Origin: Oerskovia flava
Lineage (GTDB): Bacteria; Actinomycetota; Actinomycetes; Actinomycetales; Cellulomonadaceae
DNA: 64,000 bases
Assembly: GCF_026163685.1 (NCBI RefSeq)
Contig: NZ_JAOXSR010000006.1
Location: 124,001-188,000 of the forward strand
Direction of reading: 5' to 3'
The position numbers and the translations under genes are program-made. This document shows positions 1 to 7,412 of the stretch, piece after piece (within the stretch, counting starts at the first letter, position 1; each line of letters starts with the position of its first letter). The notes beneath the pieces are model-generated. The model was not told the origin of the DNA, made no database searches, and was given only the letters and a program-made list of their open reading frames with translations.

Positions 1-636
1 CGCGACCGGCAGAGCGGCATCCGACGATCCGCCGAAGTAGATCTCGGGCTGCGGCTCGGGCGGTGCAGAGACGCGCGCGTCGGCGATCCGGTAGTGGTCG
101 CCCTCGTAGGAGAACGGCGACGCCTCCCAGGTACCCCGGACGACGTCGAGGAACTCCCGTGTGCGGCCGTAGCGCTCGTCGTGGTCGAGCCAGTCGCCGA
201 AACGCCGCATCTCGTTCTCGTCACCTCCTGTGACCACGTTGAGCAGCAGTCGTCCCCCGGACATCCGCTGGAACGTAGCGGCCATCTGCGCGGCGAGCGT
301 GGGGGAGACGAGCCCGGGACGGAGCGCGACCAGGAACTTCAACCGCTGCGTGCTGCGGGCGAGCGCCGCCGTCACCAACCAGGCGTCCTCGCACCACGTT
401 CCGGTCGGGGTGAGCACACCCTCGTACCCGAGCCGGTCGGCGGCGAGCGCCACCTGCTCGAGGTAGTCGAGCGTCGGTGGCCGAAAGGCGCTCGCCCGGC
501 CGGGCTCTTCCTTGGCGTGCGAACCGTCGACGATCCCACGGCCGTCTCCCGACGTCGGGAGGAACCAGTGCACGGCGAGCGGACGACGCGCAGCCTGGCC
601 CGGCGACGGCGCCCGGCCGCCCGGTCGGACGCTCAT
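1..636 (-). CDS. ssuD: FMNH2-dependent alkanesulfonate monooxygenase SsuD, C-terminus cut by the window edge
   Basis: The open frame from an ATG at 636 runs off the left edge, so 212 N-terminal residues are visible. They align by eye with E. coli SsuD: HWFLPTSGDG near residue 23, ADRLGYEGVLTPTG, CEDAWLV, QRLKFLVALRPG, NVVTGGDENE and IYFGGSSDAA appear in the family order. SsuD cleaves alkanesulfonates to aldehyde and sulfite using FMNH2 supplied by a reductase. The gene follows the fused ABC ATPase, whose stop is at 653. The start is uncertain. ATG 636 carries about 20 more residues than E. coli SsuD, and a GTG just before HWFLP is possible. A 7-codon ORF (ATG 656, stop at 633-635) overlaps the start and could couple translation. 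It is the last visible gene of the downstream sulfur unit. Confidence 0.9.
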   Translation of the reverse strand, partial: MSVRPGGRAPSPGQAARRPLAVHWFLPTSGDGRGIVDGSHAKEEPGRASAFRPPTLDYLEQVALAADRLGYEGVLTPTGTWCEDAWLVTAALARSTQRLKFLVALRPGLVSPTLAAQMAATFQRMSGGRLLLNVVTGGDENEMRRFGDWLDHDERYGRTREFLDVVRGTWEASPFSYEGDHYRIADARVSAPPEPQPEIYFGGSSDAALPVA

Positions 637-652
637 CCTTCGAGCAGAGAGG

Positions 653-2311
653 TCATCGACTCTCCTCCAGTCCCGCGAGTGCCCGCCGTCCCGGGATGGC
701 GGCGATCAGCTCCCGCGTGTACGTCTCCTGCGGATCGAGCAAGATCGCGTCCGTCCGCCCCTGCTCGACGACGCGCCCCGCCTGCATCACGCCGACGTGG
801 TCCGAGATCTGCCGGACGACCGCGAGGTCGTGCGAGATGAAGAGATAGGTGAGGCCGTGCTCGGCCTGCAGCCGGACGAGGAGCTCCAGGATCTGGGCCT
901 GGACCGAGACGTCGAGGGCGGAGACGGGCTCGTCGAGCACGACGAGCGCGGGGTGGAGCGCGATCGCCCGGGCGATCGCGACCCGCTGGCGCTGTCCGCC
1001 GGACAGCTCGCGCGCACCTCTGCGCAGCACCTCGGCAGGCAGCGCCACGTCGTCGACGAGCGAGCGCGCGCGGTCCGCCCGTTCCGACGCGGAGCCGACC
1101 TGATAAGCACGCAACGGCTCGGTGATGATCTGCTCGACGGTGAAGCGGGGGTCGAGCGAGGCGTACGGGCTCTGGTAGACCACCTGGAACCCTCTCCGCA
1201 GACGTCGCAGCTCACGACCCCGGACGTCGGTGATGTCCGTACCCTCGAAGTCGATCCGCCCCGCCGTGGGACGCTCCAACCGCAGCGCGAGCCGAGCGGT
1301 CGTGCTCTTTCCCGACCCGGACTCGCCCACCAGCGCGTACGTCTCACCCCGGCGCACCGTGAAGCTCACGTCGTCGACGGCGACGAGGCTCCGCCGTGCG
1401 GCTCCGCGTGGCAGCGGGAACTCCTTGCGCAGCCCGCGCACCGCGAGGACGCTGCCGTCGGGCCGTCCCACCGGCCGCGAGGACTCGGCGACCGAACCTC
1501 CGACGACGAGTCTCGCGCTCGAGAGACTCGGCGCGGCAGCGATGAGCTGCCGTGTGTACGGGTGCTGCGGATCACGCAGCACCTGCTCCGCCGGCCCCTC
1601 CTCGACGACCACTCCACGTTCGAGGACGACGAGACGATCGGCACGGTCGGCCGCGACGCCGAGATCGTGCGTGATGAGGAGGACGGCGGTGCCGAGCTCA
1701 CGCACCAGCCCGTCGAGGTGGTCGAGGATCCGTCGCTGCACGGTGACGTCGAGCGCGCTCGTCGGCTCGTCCGCGACGAGGAGGCGCGGCCGTGCCGCGA
1801 TGGCGATCGCGATGAGCACACGCTGGCGCATACCGCCGGAGAGCTGGGAAGGATACTGCCGCGCGCGCGCCTCGGGGTCGTCGATTCCAGCCTGTCGAAG
1901 CAGCTCCACGGCCCGTCGCCGCGCCTCCTTGCGACGGGCGACGCCGTGGATCACGAGGACCTCGGCCACCTGGTCGCCGACCCGTGCGACGGGGTTCAGC
2001 GAGACCGTCGGGTCCTGCGGGACGAGTCCGATCTCTCGGCCCCGGACCTGCTCCCACTCCTTGTCGGTCAGGTCGCCCAGGTCACGTCCCGCGAGTCGGA
2101 TCGTCCCGGCCGTGACGCTCCCCCCGCGCGACAGGAGGTGCAGGGCGGCATGGGCAAGGGTGCTCTTGCCGGATCCGGACTCGCCGACGAGCGCGACGAT
2201 CTCGCCGCGCGCGACCGTCAGGTCCACGCCCCGCACCGCGCGATAGGTCCCGCCGCCCCGGGTGCGGTAACCGACCTCGAGGCCCTCGATCTCCAGCAGA
2301 GGTTCACTCAC
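653..2311 (-). CDS. Peptide-type ABC transporter, two ATPase domains fused (DppD-DppF/GsiA-like)
   Basis: This 552-aa protein starts at a GTG whose GTGA overlaps the stop of the permease gene. Two complete ABC cassettes are present. In the first, Walker A GESGSGKST is at 43-51, signature LSGGM at 157-161 and Walker B LLVADEP at about 177-183. The second cassette begins near residue 290 and repeats GESGSGKST, LSGGQRQRV and VVLDEP. Oligopeptide importers usually encode these as separate DppD and DppF proteins. The fused form is typical of E. coli GsiA, the glutathione importer ATPase. With the SBP and two permeases upstream it completes a GsiABCD-like importer. Given ssuD next door and the riboswitch at the head of the unit, an S-containing peptide such as glutathione is a reasonable but unproven substrate. 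Confidence 0.93.
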   Translation of the reverse strand: MSEPLLEIEGLEVGYRTRGGGTYRAVRGVDLTVARGEIVALVGESGSGKSTLAHAALHLLSRGGSVTAGTIRLAGRDLGDLTDKEWEQVRGREIGLVPQDPTVSLNPVARVGDQVAEVLVIHGVARRKEARRRAVELLRQAGIDDPEARARQYPSQLSGGMRQRVLIAIAIAARPRLLVADEPTSALDVTVQRRILDHLDGLVRELGTAVLLITHDLGVAADRADRLVVLERGVVVEEGPAEQVLRDPQHPYTRQLIAAAPSLSSARLVVGGSVAESSRPVGRPDGSVLAVRGLRKEFPLPRGAARRSLVAVDDVSFTVRRGETYALVGESGSGKSTTARLALRLERPTAGRIDFEGTDITDVRGRELRRLRRGFQVVYQSPYASLDPRFTVEQIITEPLRAYQVGSASERADRARSLVDDVALPAEVLRRGARELSGGQRQRVAIARAIALHPALVVLDEPVSALDVSVQAQILELLVRLQAEHGLTYLFISHDLAVVRQISDHVGVMQAGRVVEQGRTDAILLDPQETYTRELIAAIPGRRALAGLEESR

Positions 2312-3270
2312 GACTCGTCTCCTGTCTGCTCCAGCGCACGGGCTATCCGGTTCGCGGACAGCACGACGGCGACGATCACGAGCCCGGGAAGCGTCGTCAG
2401 CCACCAGGCGGTCGCGAGGTAGTCCCGCCCGCCGGAGACCAGCGAGCCCCATTCGGGCGCAGGTGGTGGCGTCCCGTACCCGAGGAAGCTCAGCGCCGAG
2501 ATCGCGAGGACGGCGGTGCCGAACTCGAGCGCGGTCAGCGCGACGACCGGTCCGCTCGAGTTGGGCAGGACGTGGCGGCGGAGCACCGTGTACCAGCGCA
2601 CGCCCGACGCGTGGGCCGCCTCGACGTACACCGACGTCGACGTGCGGAGCACCTCAGCCCGCATCACGCGGGCAAAGGTCGCGACGCTGGCGACGCCGAC
2701 GGCGACGGCGACCTTGACGGTCCCGAAGCCCAGCGCAGTGATGATGGCCAGCGACAGGAGCAGGCTCGGGATCGCGAGCAGGACGTCGACGACACGACTG
2801 ATCACGTCGTCGACCCAGCCGCGCAGGAACCCCGCCAGCAGCCCCAGCAGTGAACCCCCGAGGAGCCCGACGGCGACCGCGACGACCGTCGCCCGCAACG
2901 AGACGGAGGCGCCGTGCACGACGCGGGCGTACACGTCGCGTCCCAGGTGGTCGGTGCCGAACAGATGCGCTGCCGAGGGTGGCTGCAACCTGTCGGCCGG
3001 GACGCCGATGATCGGGTCGTGCGCCGTGAAGATCTGCGGCACCAGCGCCCAGGCGACGACCAGCAGGACGACGAGCCCCGAGAGGACGAGGCCCGGCCTG
3101 CGGGCCAGGTACCGCACGGAGCGCAGCGCACCACGGCCACCTCGAGAGCCCCGTACCTCGCCACCGTGGATGATCGCCCGCGCGTCGGCGCGGTCGGCGA
3201 TCTCGATCTCCTCCGGCGAACGTACCTGCGGTGCATCGAGCACCTGGTCGACATCGCGTGTGGCTGTCAT
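2308..3270 (-). CDS. Peptide ABC transporter permease, DppC/GsiD family
   Basis: The 320-aa protein starts at ATG 3270 after an AAGGACG Shine-Dalgarno. It has about 55 cytosolic N-terminal residues, a first membrane helix near 60-80, the DppC-family stretch HLFGTDHLGRDVYARVVHGA at 102-121 and further helices. The EAA loop (EAAHASGVRWYTVLRRHVLPNS) spans about 217-238, where the coupling helix contacts the ATPase. Its stop overlaps the GTG of the fused ATPase by 4 bp. Its partner is the DppB-type permease 28 bp upstream. Family assignment is secure. The transported peptide is not visible from sequence. Confidence 0.94.
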   Translation of the reverse strand: MTATRDVDQVLDAPQVRSPEEIEIADRADARAIIHGGEVRGSRGGRGALRSVRYLARRPGLVLSGLVVLLVVAWALVPQIFTAHDPIIGVPADRLQPPSAAHLFGTDHLGRDVYARVVHGASVSLRATVVAVAVGLLGGSLLGLLAGFLRGWVDDVISRVVDVLLAIPSLLLSLAIITALGFGTVKVAVAVGVASVATFARVMRAEVLRTSTSVYVEAAHASGVRWYTVLRRHVLPNSSGPVVALTALEFGTAVLAISALSFLGYGTPPPAPEWGSLVSGGRDYLATAWWLTTLPGLVIVAVVLSANRIARALEQTGDES

Positions 3271-3298
3271 CGGTCGTCCTTCCGTGGGGTCGCGGCGC

Positions 3299-4252
3299 TC
3301 ATGCCGTCACCGCCGTCCGTCGCACGTCGATCCGAGGGTCCAGCAGCGGGTAGACGAGATCGACGACGAGCGTCACGACCACGAAGACCAAGGCTGAGAA
3401 CACCACGATCGCCTGGACCACGGGGATGTCCTGCGTGTTGACCGACATGACGGTCAGGCGTCCGAGGCCCACACGGGAGAAGACGGTCTCGGTCACGACC
3501 GCGCCCGCCAGCAGGCCGCCGACGAGGACCCCGAGCACGGTGAGCGCGGGTATCGCGGCGTTGCGCAACGCGTGCGCGAAGTGCACGCGGGCACGGCTGG
3601 CACCCTTGGCCCGTGCCGTCTCGACGTACGGCTCGGTGAGCGTCCCGCGCAGGCTGCGGGCGAGAACCTGCGCGATCCCCGCCGTCGCGGGGATCGCCAG
3701 GGTGATGGCAGGCAGCACGAGGCTGATCGCGCCCTCGTTCCCGATGGCAGGGAAGACCGGGATCTGGAACGAGAACCACTGCAGGAGCAGCAGACCTACC
3801 CAGAACGTCGGCAGGGCGACGCCGAGCGGTGGGAGCGACGACAGGAGCTGGCGGACCCAGCGGGCACGGGGGAAGGTGCTGGCCAACGCAAGGCCGGTCC
3901 CGGCGAGCACGGCGAGCACGAGCGCTGCACCGGTGAGCTTGAGCGTCTCCGGCAAAGCCTGGAGCACGAGTGCCCCGGCCGAGGCGCCGGACGAGTACGA
4001 GGTCCCGAAGTCGAGCCTGACGGCGTGCCACAGGGCGTCGGCGTACTGCACGAGCACCGGTCGGTCGAGCCCGTACTGCGCACGGAGGTCGGCGAGGAGG
4101 GCGGGGTCGACCGCGTCGGTCTCTCCGCCTCCGCTCGCCATGAGCGCCGCAGGGTCGCTCGGCAGCAGGTACAGGATGAAGAACGAGATCGTGAACGCCG
4201 CCCAGAGGACGAAGATGCCTTGTCCGGCTCGGCGCAGGACGTAGCGACCCAT
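3299..4252 (-). CDS. Peptide ABC transporter permease, DppB/GsiC family
   Basis: I chose ATG 4252 because it is preceded by AAAGGAGC at normal spacing and gives the standard family N-terminus MGRYVLRRAGQGIFVLW. A longer frame to 4330 has no ribosome site. The 317-aa protein has an N-terminal membrane helix, a periplasmic-side loop containing LRAQYGLDRPVLVQYADAL, then five further helices. An EAA-type loop reads YVETARAKGASRARVHFAHA. It pairs with the DppC-type permease downstream. The 85 bp separating it from the substrate-binding protein gene contain a long perfect hairpin (4286-4329), which probably lowers permease expression relative to the binding protein. Confidence 0.94.
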   Translation of the reverse strand: MGRYVLRRAGQGIFVLWAAFTISFFILYLLPSDPAALMASGGGETDAVDPALLADLRAQYGLDRPVLVQYADALWHAVRLDFGTSYSSGASAGALVLQALPETLKLTGAALVLAVLAGTGLALASTFPRARWVRQLLSSLPPLGVALPTFWVGLLLLQWFSFQIPVFPAIGNEGAISLVLPAITLAIPATAGIAQVLARSLRGTLTEPYVETARAKGASRARVHFAHALRNAAIPALTVLGVLVGGLLAGAVVTETVFSRVGLGRLTVMSVNTQDIPVVQAIVVFSALVFVVVTLVVDLVYPLLDPRIDVRRTAVTA

Positions 4253-4285
4253 GGCCGTTGCTCCTTTCGTCGTCAGGTGCGTGCC

Positions 4286-4329
4286 TGCTCGTCCGGCCGC
4301 CGGTTCGTGCGAGGGCGGCCGGACGAGCA
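4286..4329 (-). terminator. Intercistronic stem-loop between binding-protein and permease genes
   Basis: A perfect 16-bp inverted repeat (4286-4301 and 4314-4329) with a 12-nt loop lies between the SBP stop and the permease start. No T-tract follows, so it is more likely a partial terminator or 3'-end mRNA stabiliser than a full terminator. Hairpins at this position in importer operons keep binding protein in excess over membrane components. Confidence 0.7.
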
Positions 4330-4337
4330 CCTGCCGG

Positions 4338-5984
4338 TCAGTCCTGGTCGACCCAGGCGTCGTAGAAGTCGAGCCTCGACGAGGCCTCGAAGGCCAGTCC
4401 GTGGACGGTGTCGGCGGCGGCGATCGTCGTCGACAGCTCGTACACGGGGATCGCGTGGCCCTGCTGGACGAGGAGACGGGACGCCTCCGTCACGAGCTCC
4501 TGACGCTCGGCGGCGTCCGTGGACGCGGCGGAACGGTCCAACAGGTCGTCCACCGCTTCGGCGTCGCGCTGATTGACGTTGCGGGCGTTCGCCGAGAAGA
4601 TCGTCCGCAGGACGTCCGCGTCCGCCCGGGTGAGGTTGTAGTAGTCGAAGTCGAAGTCACCGCTCTCCTTGATCGCCTGCGACTCCGCGACCGTCACGTG
4701 CTGGAGCTGGAGATCGATGCCGATCTGGGCGAGCTGCTGCTGCACCAGCTCGAGCGGCTCGGGGACCTGCCAGAAGGTCACGGTCGTGGAGAGCTTCTCG
4801 CCGTCCTTCTCCCGCACACCGTCCGCGCCCTCGACCCAGCCGGCGTCGTCGAGGATCTGCCGCGCACCCTCGGGGTCGTACTCCAGCTCGTCCGCGATGT
4901 CCTCGTAGAGCGGCGTCGAGTGCGACAGCACTCCGGTCGCGGGCTCGTCCTGCTCGCTGAGGACCGTGTCGGCGATCTGCTGACGGTCGATGCCCTTGGA
5001 GATCGCCCGACGGACCGCCTCGTCGCCCGCGAGCGGGCTCGACTCGTTGGGGAAGAGGTTGAAGACGACGCCGGGGTTGGCCCGGTAGGACAACCAGAAG
5101 CCGTTGCCGTCGAACTGCGGGAGGTCCACCGTCGAGAGCGCCGCCGTCGCGTCGATCTGACCCGACTGCAGACTCCCGCTGCGCACGCTCGCCTCCGGGA
5201 TCACCTTGAGCGTGACGGTGTCGAGATAGGCCTCACCGGTGTTGTCGTTCGCGGCAGAGCCCCACGCGTACCCGGGAACCTTCTCGAGCACGATCTCCTG
5301 GTCGAGCGTGTAGGACTGCACGGCGAACGGCCCGGACCCGACGAACTCGCCGGCGCACCGCTGCTCGGGGGTGAGCTCCGCCGAGTCCGGCGAGAGCAGA
5401 CCGAGCGAGAAGGTCGAGGTGGCCTGGAGGAACTGCGCGCTCGGCTCGGCGAAGTCGACGGTCACCGTCCTCTCGTCCACGACCGTCGTGCCGTCGTACC
5501 CGACGAGGTACTGCGAGCCGAGCGACGCGGTCGCGCCGAGCGCGACGATCGCGTCGAAGTTCGTCTTCACCGACTCCGCGTCGATCGGGGTCCCGTCGGC
5601 GTAGGTCGCGTCGTCGCGCAGGGTGAAGGTGTAGCTCGACGCGTCCTCGTCGACCTCCCAGGACTCCGCGAGCCAGGGCAGGATCTCGCCGGTCTCGGGA
5701 TCCTGCGCCGTCAAGGAGGCGACCGTCTGACGCGCGGCGGCGATGGCGTCGTTGTTGCCCACCTGCTGCGGGTCGATGCAGTGCGAGTCGACCGTGATCG
5801 CGAACGTGAGGTCGCCACCGGCGACCGGCTCCTCCGTGGCCGTGGTGGTCGCTGCGGACTCCGGCTCGGTCGTGCCGGCGCCCCCGCAGCCGGTGAGCAG
5901 GAGCCCGGTGACCGCGACGGTCGCTGCCGCGGTCAGGGACCGCCGACCGGTGCTGCCGTGCGAGCGGAGAGATGTGGGGTTCAT
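4338..5984 (-). CDS. Peptide-type ABC transporter substrate-binding lipoprotein
   Basis: This is a 548-aa SBP_bac_5-family protein. It has a lipoprotein signal peptide: Arg-containing N-region, hydrophobic core and lipobox LLTG-C with Cys33 as the lipidated residue. A Thr/Glu-rich linker and the binding fold follow, with the family motif AESWEVDEDASSYTFTLRDD near the first lobe. ATG 5984 is preceded by GAGGAG. It is the first gene of the downstream sulfur unit and lies about 90 nt behind a SAM-IV-like riboswitch, so its synthesis should respond to SAM. With the two permeases and fused ATPase it forms one importer. The ligand is unknown. Glutathione, other Cys/Met peptides, or sulfonated compounds are all compatible. 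Confidence 0.92.
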   Translation of the reverse strand: MNPTSLRSHGSTGRRSLTAAATVAVTGLLLTGCGGAGTTEPESAATTTATEEPVAGGDLTFAITVDSHCIDPQQVGNNDAIAAARQTVASLTAQDPETGEILPWLAESWEVDEDASSYTFTLRDDATYADGTPIDAESVKTNFDAIVALGATASLGSQYLVGYDGTTVVDERTVTVDFAEPSAQFLQATSTFSLGLLSPDSAELTPEQRCAGEFVGSGPFAVQSYTLDQEIVLEKVPGYAWGSAANDNTGEAYLDTVTLKVIPEASVRSGSLQSGQIDATAALSTVDLPQFDGNGFWLSYRANPGVVFNLFPNESSPLAGDEAVRRAISKGIDRQQIADTVLSEQDEPATGVLSHSTPLYEDIADELEYDPEGARQILDDAGWVEGADGVREKDGEKLSTTVTFWQVPEPLELVQQQLAQIGIDLQLQHVTVAESQAIKESGDFDFDYYNLTRADADVLRTIFSANARNVNQRDAEAVDDLLDRSAASTDAAERQELVTEASRLLVQQGHAIPVYELSTTIAAADTVHGLAFEASSRLDFYDAWVDQD

Positions 5985-6055
5985 GGTGCTGCTGTCTCCT
6001 CGTGTACCGGCGCAGCCGGCAGGTCGTTCGGCGCGCAGGGTGGCGGCCGTGCTTA

Positions 6056-6077
6056 CCCCGCAGCGGGAGCTGCGGGG
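6056..6077 (-). promoter_or_regulatory. Perfect hairpin directly after the riboswitch (possible expression platform)
   Basis: A 9-bp perfect GC stem with a 4-nt loop abuts the 3' side of the aptamer closing helix, and its last base touches that helix. There is no U-tract. Position and strength suggest a mutually exclusive helix or pausing element that relays ligand state to the start codon about 70 nt downstream. Mechanism is inference. Confidence 0.5.
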
Positions 6078-6162
6078 TCAGGTCCCTCCCGGAGCACCCC
6101 GTCACGTCGAAGGGTTGCTGGTCAGCGAGCCGGGCCTTGGTGCTGACACTCGTCACCTGCGC
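6075..6162 (-). ncRNA. SAM-IV-type (S-adenosylmethionine) riboswitch, unit 1
   Basis: Reading the minus strand from about 6160, the leader shows GACGAGTGTCAGC, then AAGGCCCGGCTCGCTGACC, AGCAACCC, a variable arm, GGGGTGCTCCGGG and GGACCTGAC. As I remember the actinobacterial SAM-IV consensus, these blocks occur in that order: GAG-GCCAGC, AAGCCCCGGCT-GCTGGCC, GGCAACCC and GGGGTGCCCCGGGTGA. AGGT and ACCT close the outer helix. The second leader at 20550-20640 carries the same blocks, which supports a shared fold. It controls the peptide importer plus ssuD unit. A covariance-model search would settle SAM-IV versus a SAM-I/IV variant. Confidence 0.8.
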
Positions 6163-6164
6163 AC

Positions 6165-6194
6165 AGGCAAGCCTTCTGGACTGTTTGAGTCAAG
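6165..6194 (-). promoter_or_regulatory. Candidate promoter and shared regulatory box of unit 1
   Basis: On the minus strand TTGACT (6193-6188) is followed after 17 bp by TTGCCT (6170-6165), placing the start site at the riboswitch 5' end. The -35 is good and the -10 poor. The element overlaps TGGACTGTTTGAGTCA (6177-6192, plus strand), which recurs as TGGACTGTTTCACTCA at 20703-20718 upstream of the second riboswitch. A weak -10 with a shared upstream box suggests a regulator is needed. The neighbouring Rrf2 protein is the obvious candidate. Confidence 0.5.
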
Positions 6195-6241
6195 AAGTGG
6201 GACCGGGATCTCGCATGCTGGAACGGGAGTACGGGAGAACC

Positions 6242-7345
6242 TCAGACCGACGCCGGTGCGAGTCCCCTGGCCCGGCGGTCGTCGGCAGGGCCCCAGAGGT
6301 CGGTCTTCACCTCCGCCCGGACGGCCGGGACGACCTCCTCCGCGAACCGACGGAGCATCTCGTCCTGCTGACTCGGCGGGAGGAGGTGATTGACCGACAC
6401 GGACTGCAGGTCGTGCCCGTAGCTTGCGTGGTAGTCGAGGATCTTCTCGACGACCCGCTCCGGCGACCCCACGAGTGCCGGACCTCGCTCCACAGACTCC
6501 TCGAGCGTCCGGAAGCTGGGCGCCTTGCCGACCGTGTCCGGACCGTATCCGCGCCGCGCAGCAGCAGCCACCTGGCCCTCGTAGATCGGCCGGTACTGCT
6601 CGATCGCCTGCTCCGTCGAGTCGGCGAGGAACAGCCCGCCCGACCCGGATCCGACGAACGCGTACGCCGGGTCGTGCCCGCGCTCGGTGTACTGCTCGCG
6701 GTACCGGTCGATGAGGACCTGGTAGTTCTCCCGCGGCTGCAGCGCGTTGGCGCTGACGATCGGGTCGCCGTACCGCGCCGCGAGATCGACGGCGAACTGC
6801 GACGTCGCCGAACCGTGCCAGATCCGGAACGGCCCGTCGAACGGGCGGGGGAGCGTGGTGGCGTTCTCGAGAGCGTGCCGGTGGCGGCCCGTCCAGGTCA
6901 CGTCCTCCTCGGACAGCAGGAGACGCAAGAGCTCGTAGTTCTCCTGGAGGTACTCGTACTGCTTGTCGATGTCGAGCCCGAGCAGGGGGTACTGCAATAC
7001 CTCGTTCCCCTTGCCGATGACGATCTCGAGACGCCCCCGGCTCAGCTGGTCGACGGTCGCGAGGTCCTCGGCGACCCGGATCGGGTCGAGCAGGGACAGC
7101 ACGGTGACCCCGGTGCTCAGCAGGATCCGGGAGGTTCGGACCGCGATCGCCCCGAGGATCACCGTCGGAGCGGAGGAGAGCACCTCCCCGGCGTGACGCT
7201 CCCCCACCGCGAACGAATCGAAACCCAGCTCTTCGGCGAGGACCGCCGTCTCGACGACACGGTTCAACCTGTCCGCAGGCGGCACCGCTTCGCCGGTCAC
7301 CGGGTGGGGAGGGTTGAAGACGATGTCGAGGACCTGAAAACGCAC
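6242..7345 (-). CDS. LLM-class flavin-dependent monooxygenase (CE1758-like)
   Basis: The 367-aa bacterial-luciferase-fold protein starts at GTG 7345, nine bases after AGGAGAG. The start gives VRFQVLDIVFNPPHPVTGE. It carries LLM hallmarks: LGFDSFAVGERHAGE, SSAPTVILGAIAVRTSRILLSTGV, LLDPIRVAEDLATVDQLSRGRLE and IVIGKGNE. It resembles the CE1758-type family usually found with an FMN reductase partner, and no such reductase is adjacent here. It ends the upstream sulfur unit, 48 bp before the promoter/riboswitch region of the next unit. The physiological substrate is unknown. It would need FMNH2 and O2. The family is certain, the subfamily less so. Confidence 0.85.
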   Translation of the reverse strand: MRFQVLDIVFNPPHPVTGEAVPPADRLNRVVETAVLAEELGFDSFAVGERHAGEVLSSAPTVILGAIAVRTSRILLSTGVTVLSLLDPIRVAEDLATVDQLSRGRLEIVIGKGNEVLQYPLLGLDIDKQYEYLQENYELLRLLLSEEDVTWTGRHRHALENATTLPRPFDGPFRIWHGSATSQFAVDLAARYGDPIVSANALQPRENYQVLIDRYREQYTERGHDPAYAFVGSGSGGLFLADSTEQAIEQYRPIYEGQVAAAARRGYGPDTVGKAPSFRTLEESVERGPALVGSPERVVEKILDYHASYGHDLQSVSVNHLLPPSQQDEMLRRFAEEVVPAVRAEVKTDLWGPADDRRARGLAPASV

Positions 7346-7412
7346 GTGTGACTCTCCTGATGTCGAAGGAGTACCGAAGGTGGCGAGGTGGAAGGGAGGC
7401 CCCTCGCCGAGG

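Noticed and set aside
512-2422. Long plus-strand open frame opposite the fused ATPase gene
   Set aside because: Antisense shadow produced by very high GC. Its translation is Arg/Asp/Glu-rich and lacks any domain, while the minus strand has complete Walker and signature motifs.
6075-6162. SAM-I (S-box) identity for the leader RNAs
   Set aside because: The blocks as I remember them match SAM-IV (AAGCCCCGGCT, GGGGTGCCCCGGGTGA) and lack the S-box GGTGGAGGGA and GATGAAACCC segments. A SAM-I/IV variant is not excluded.
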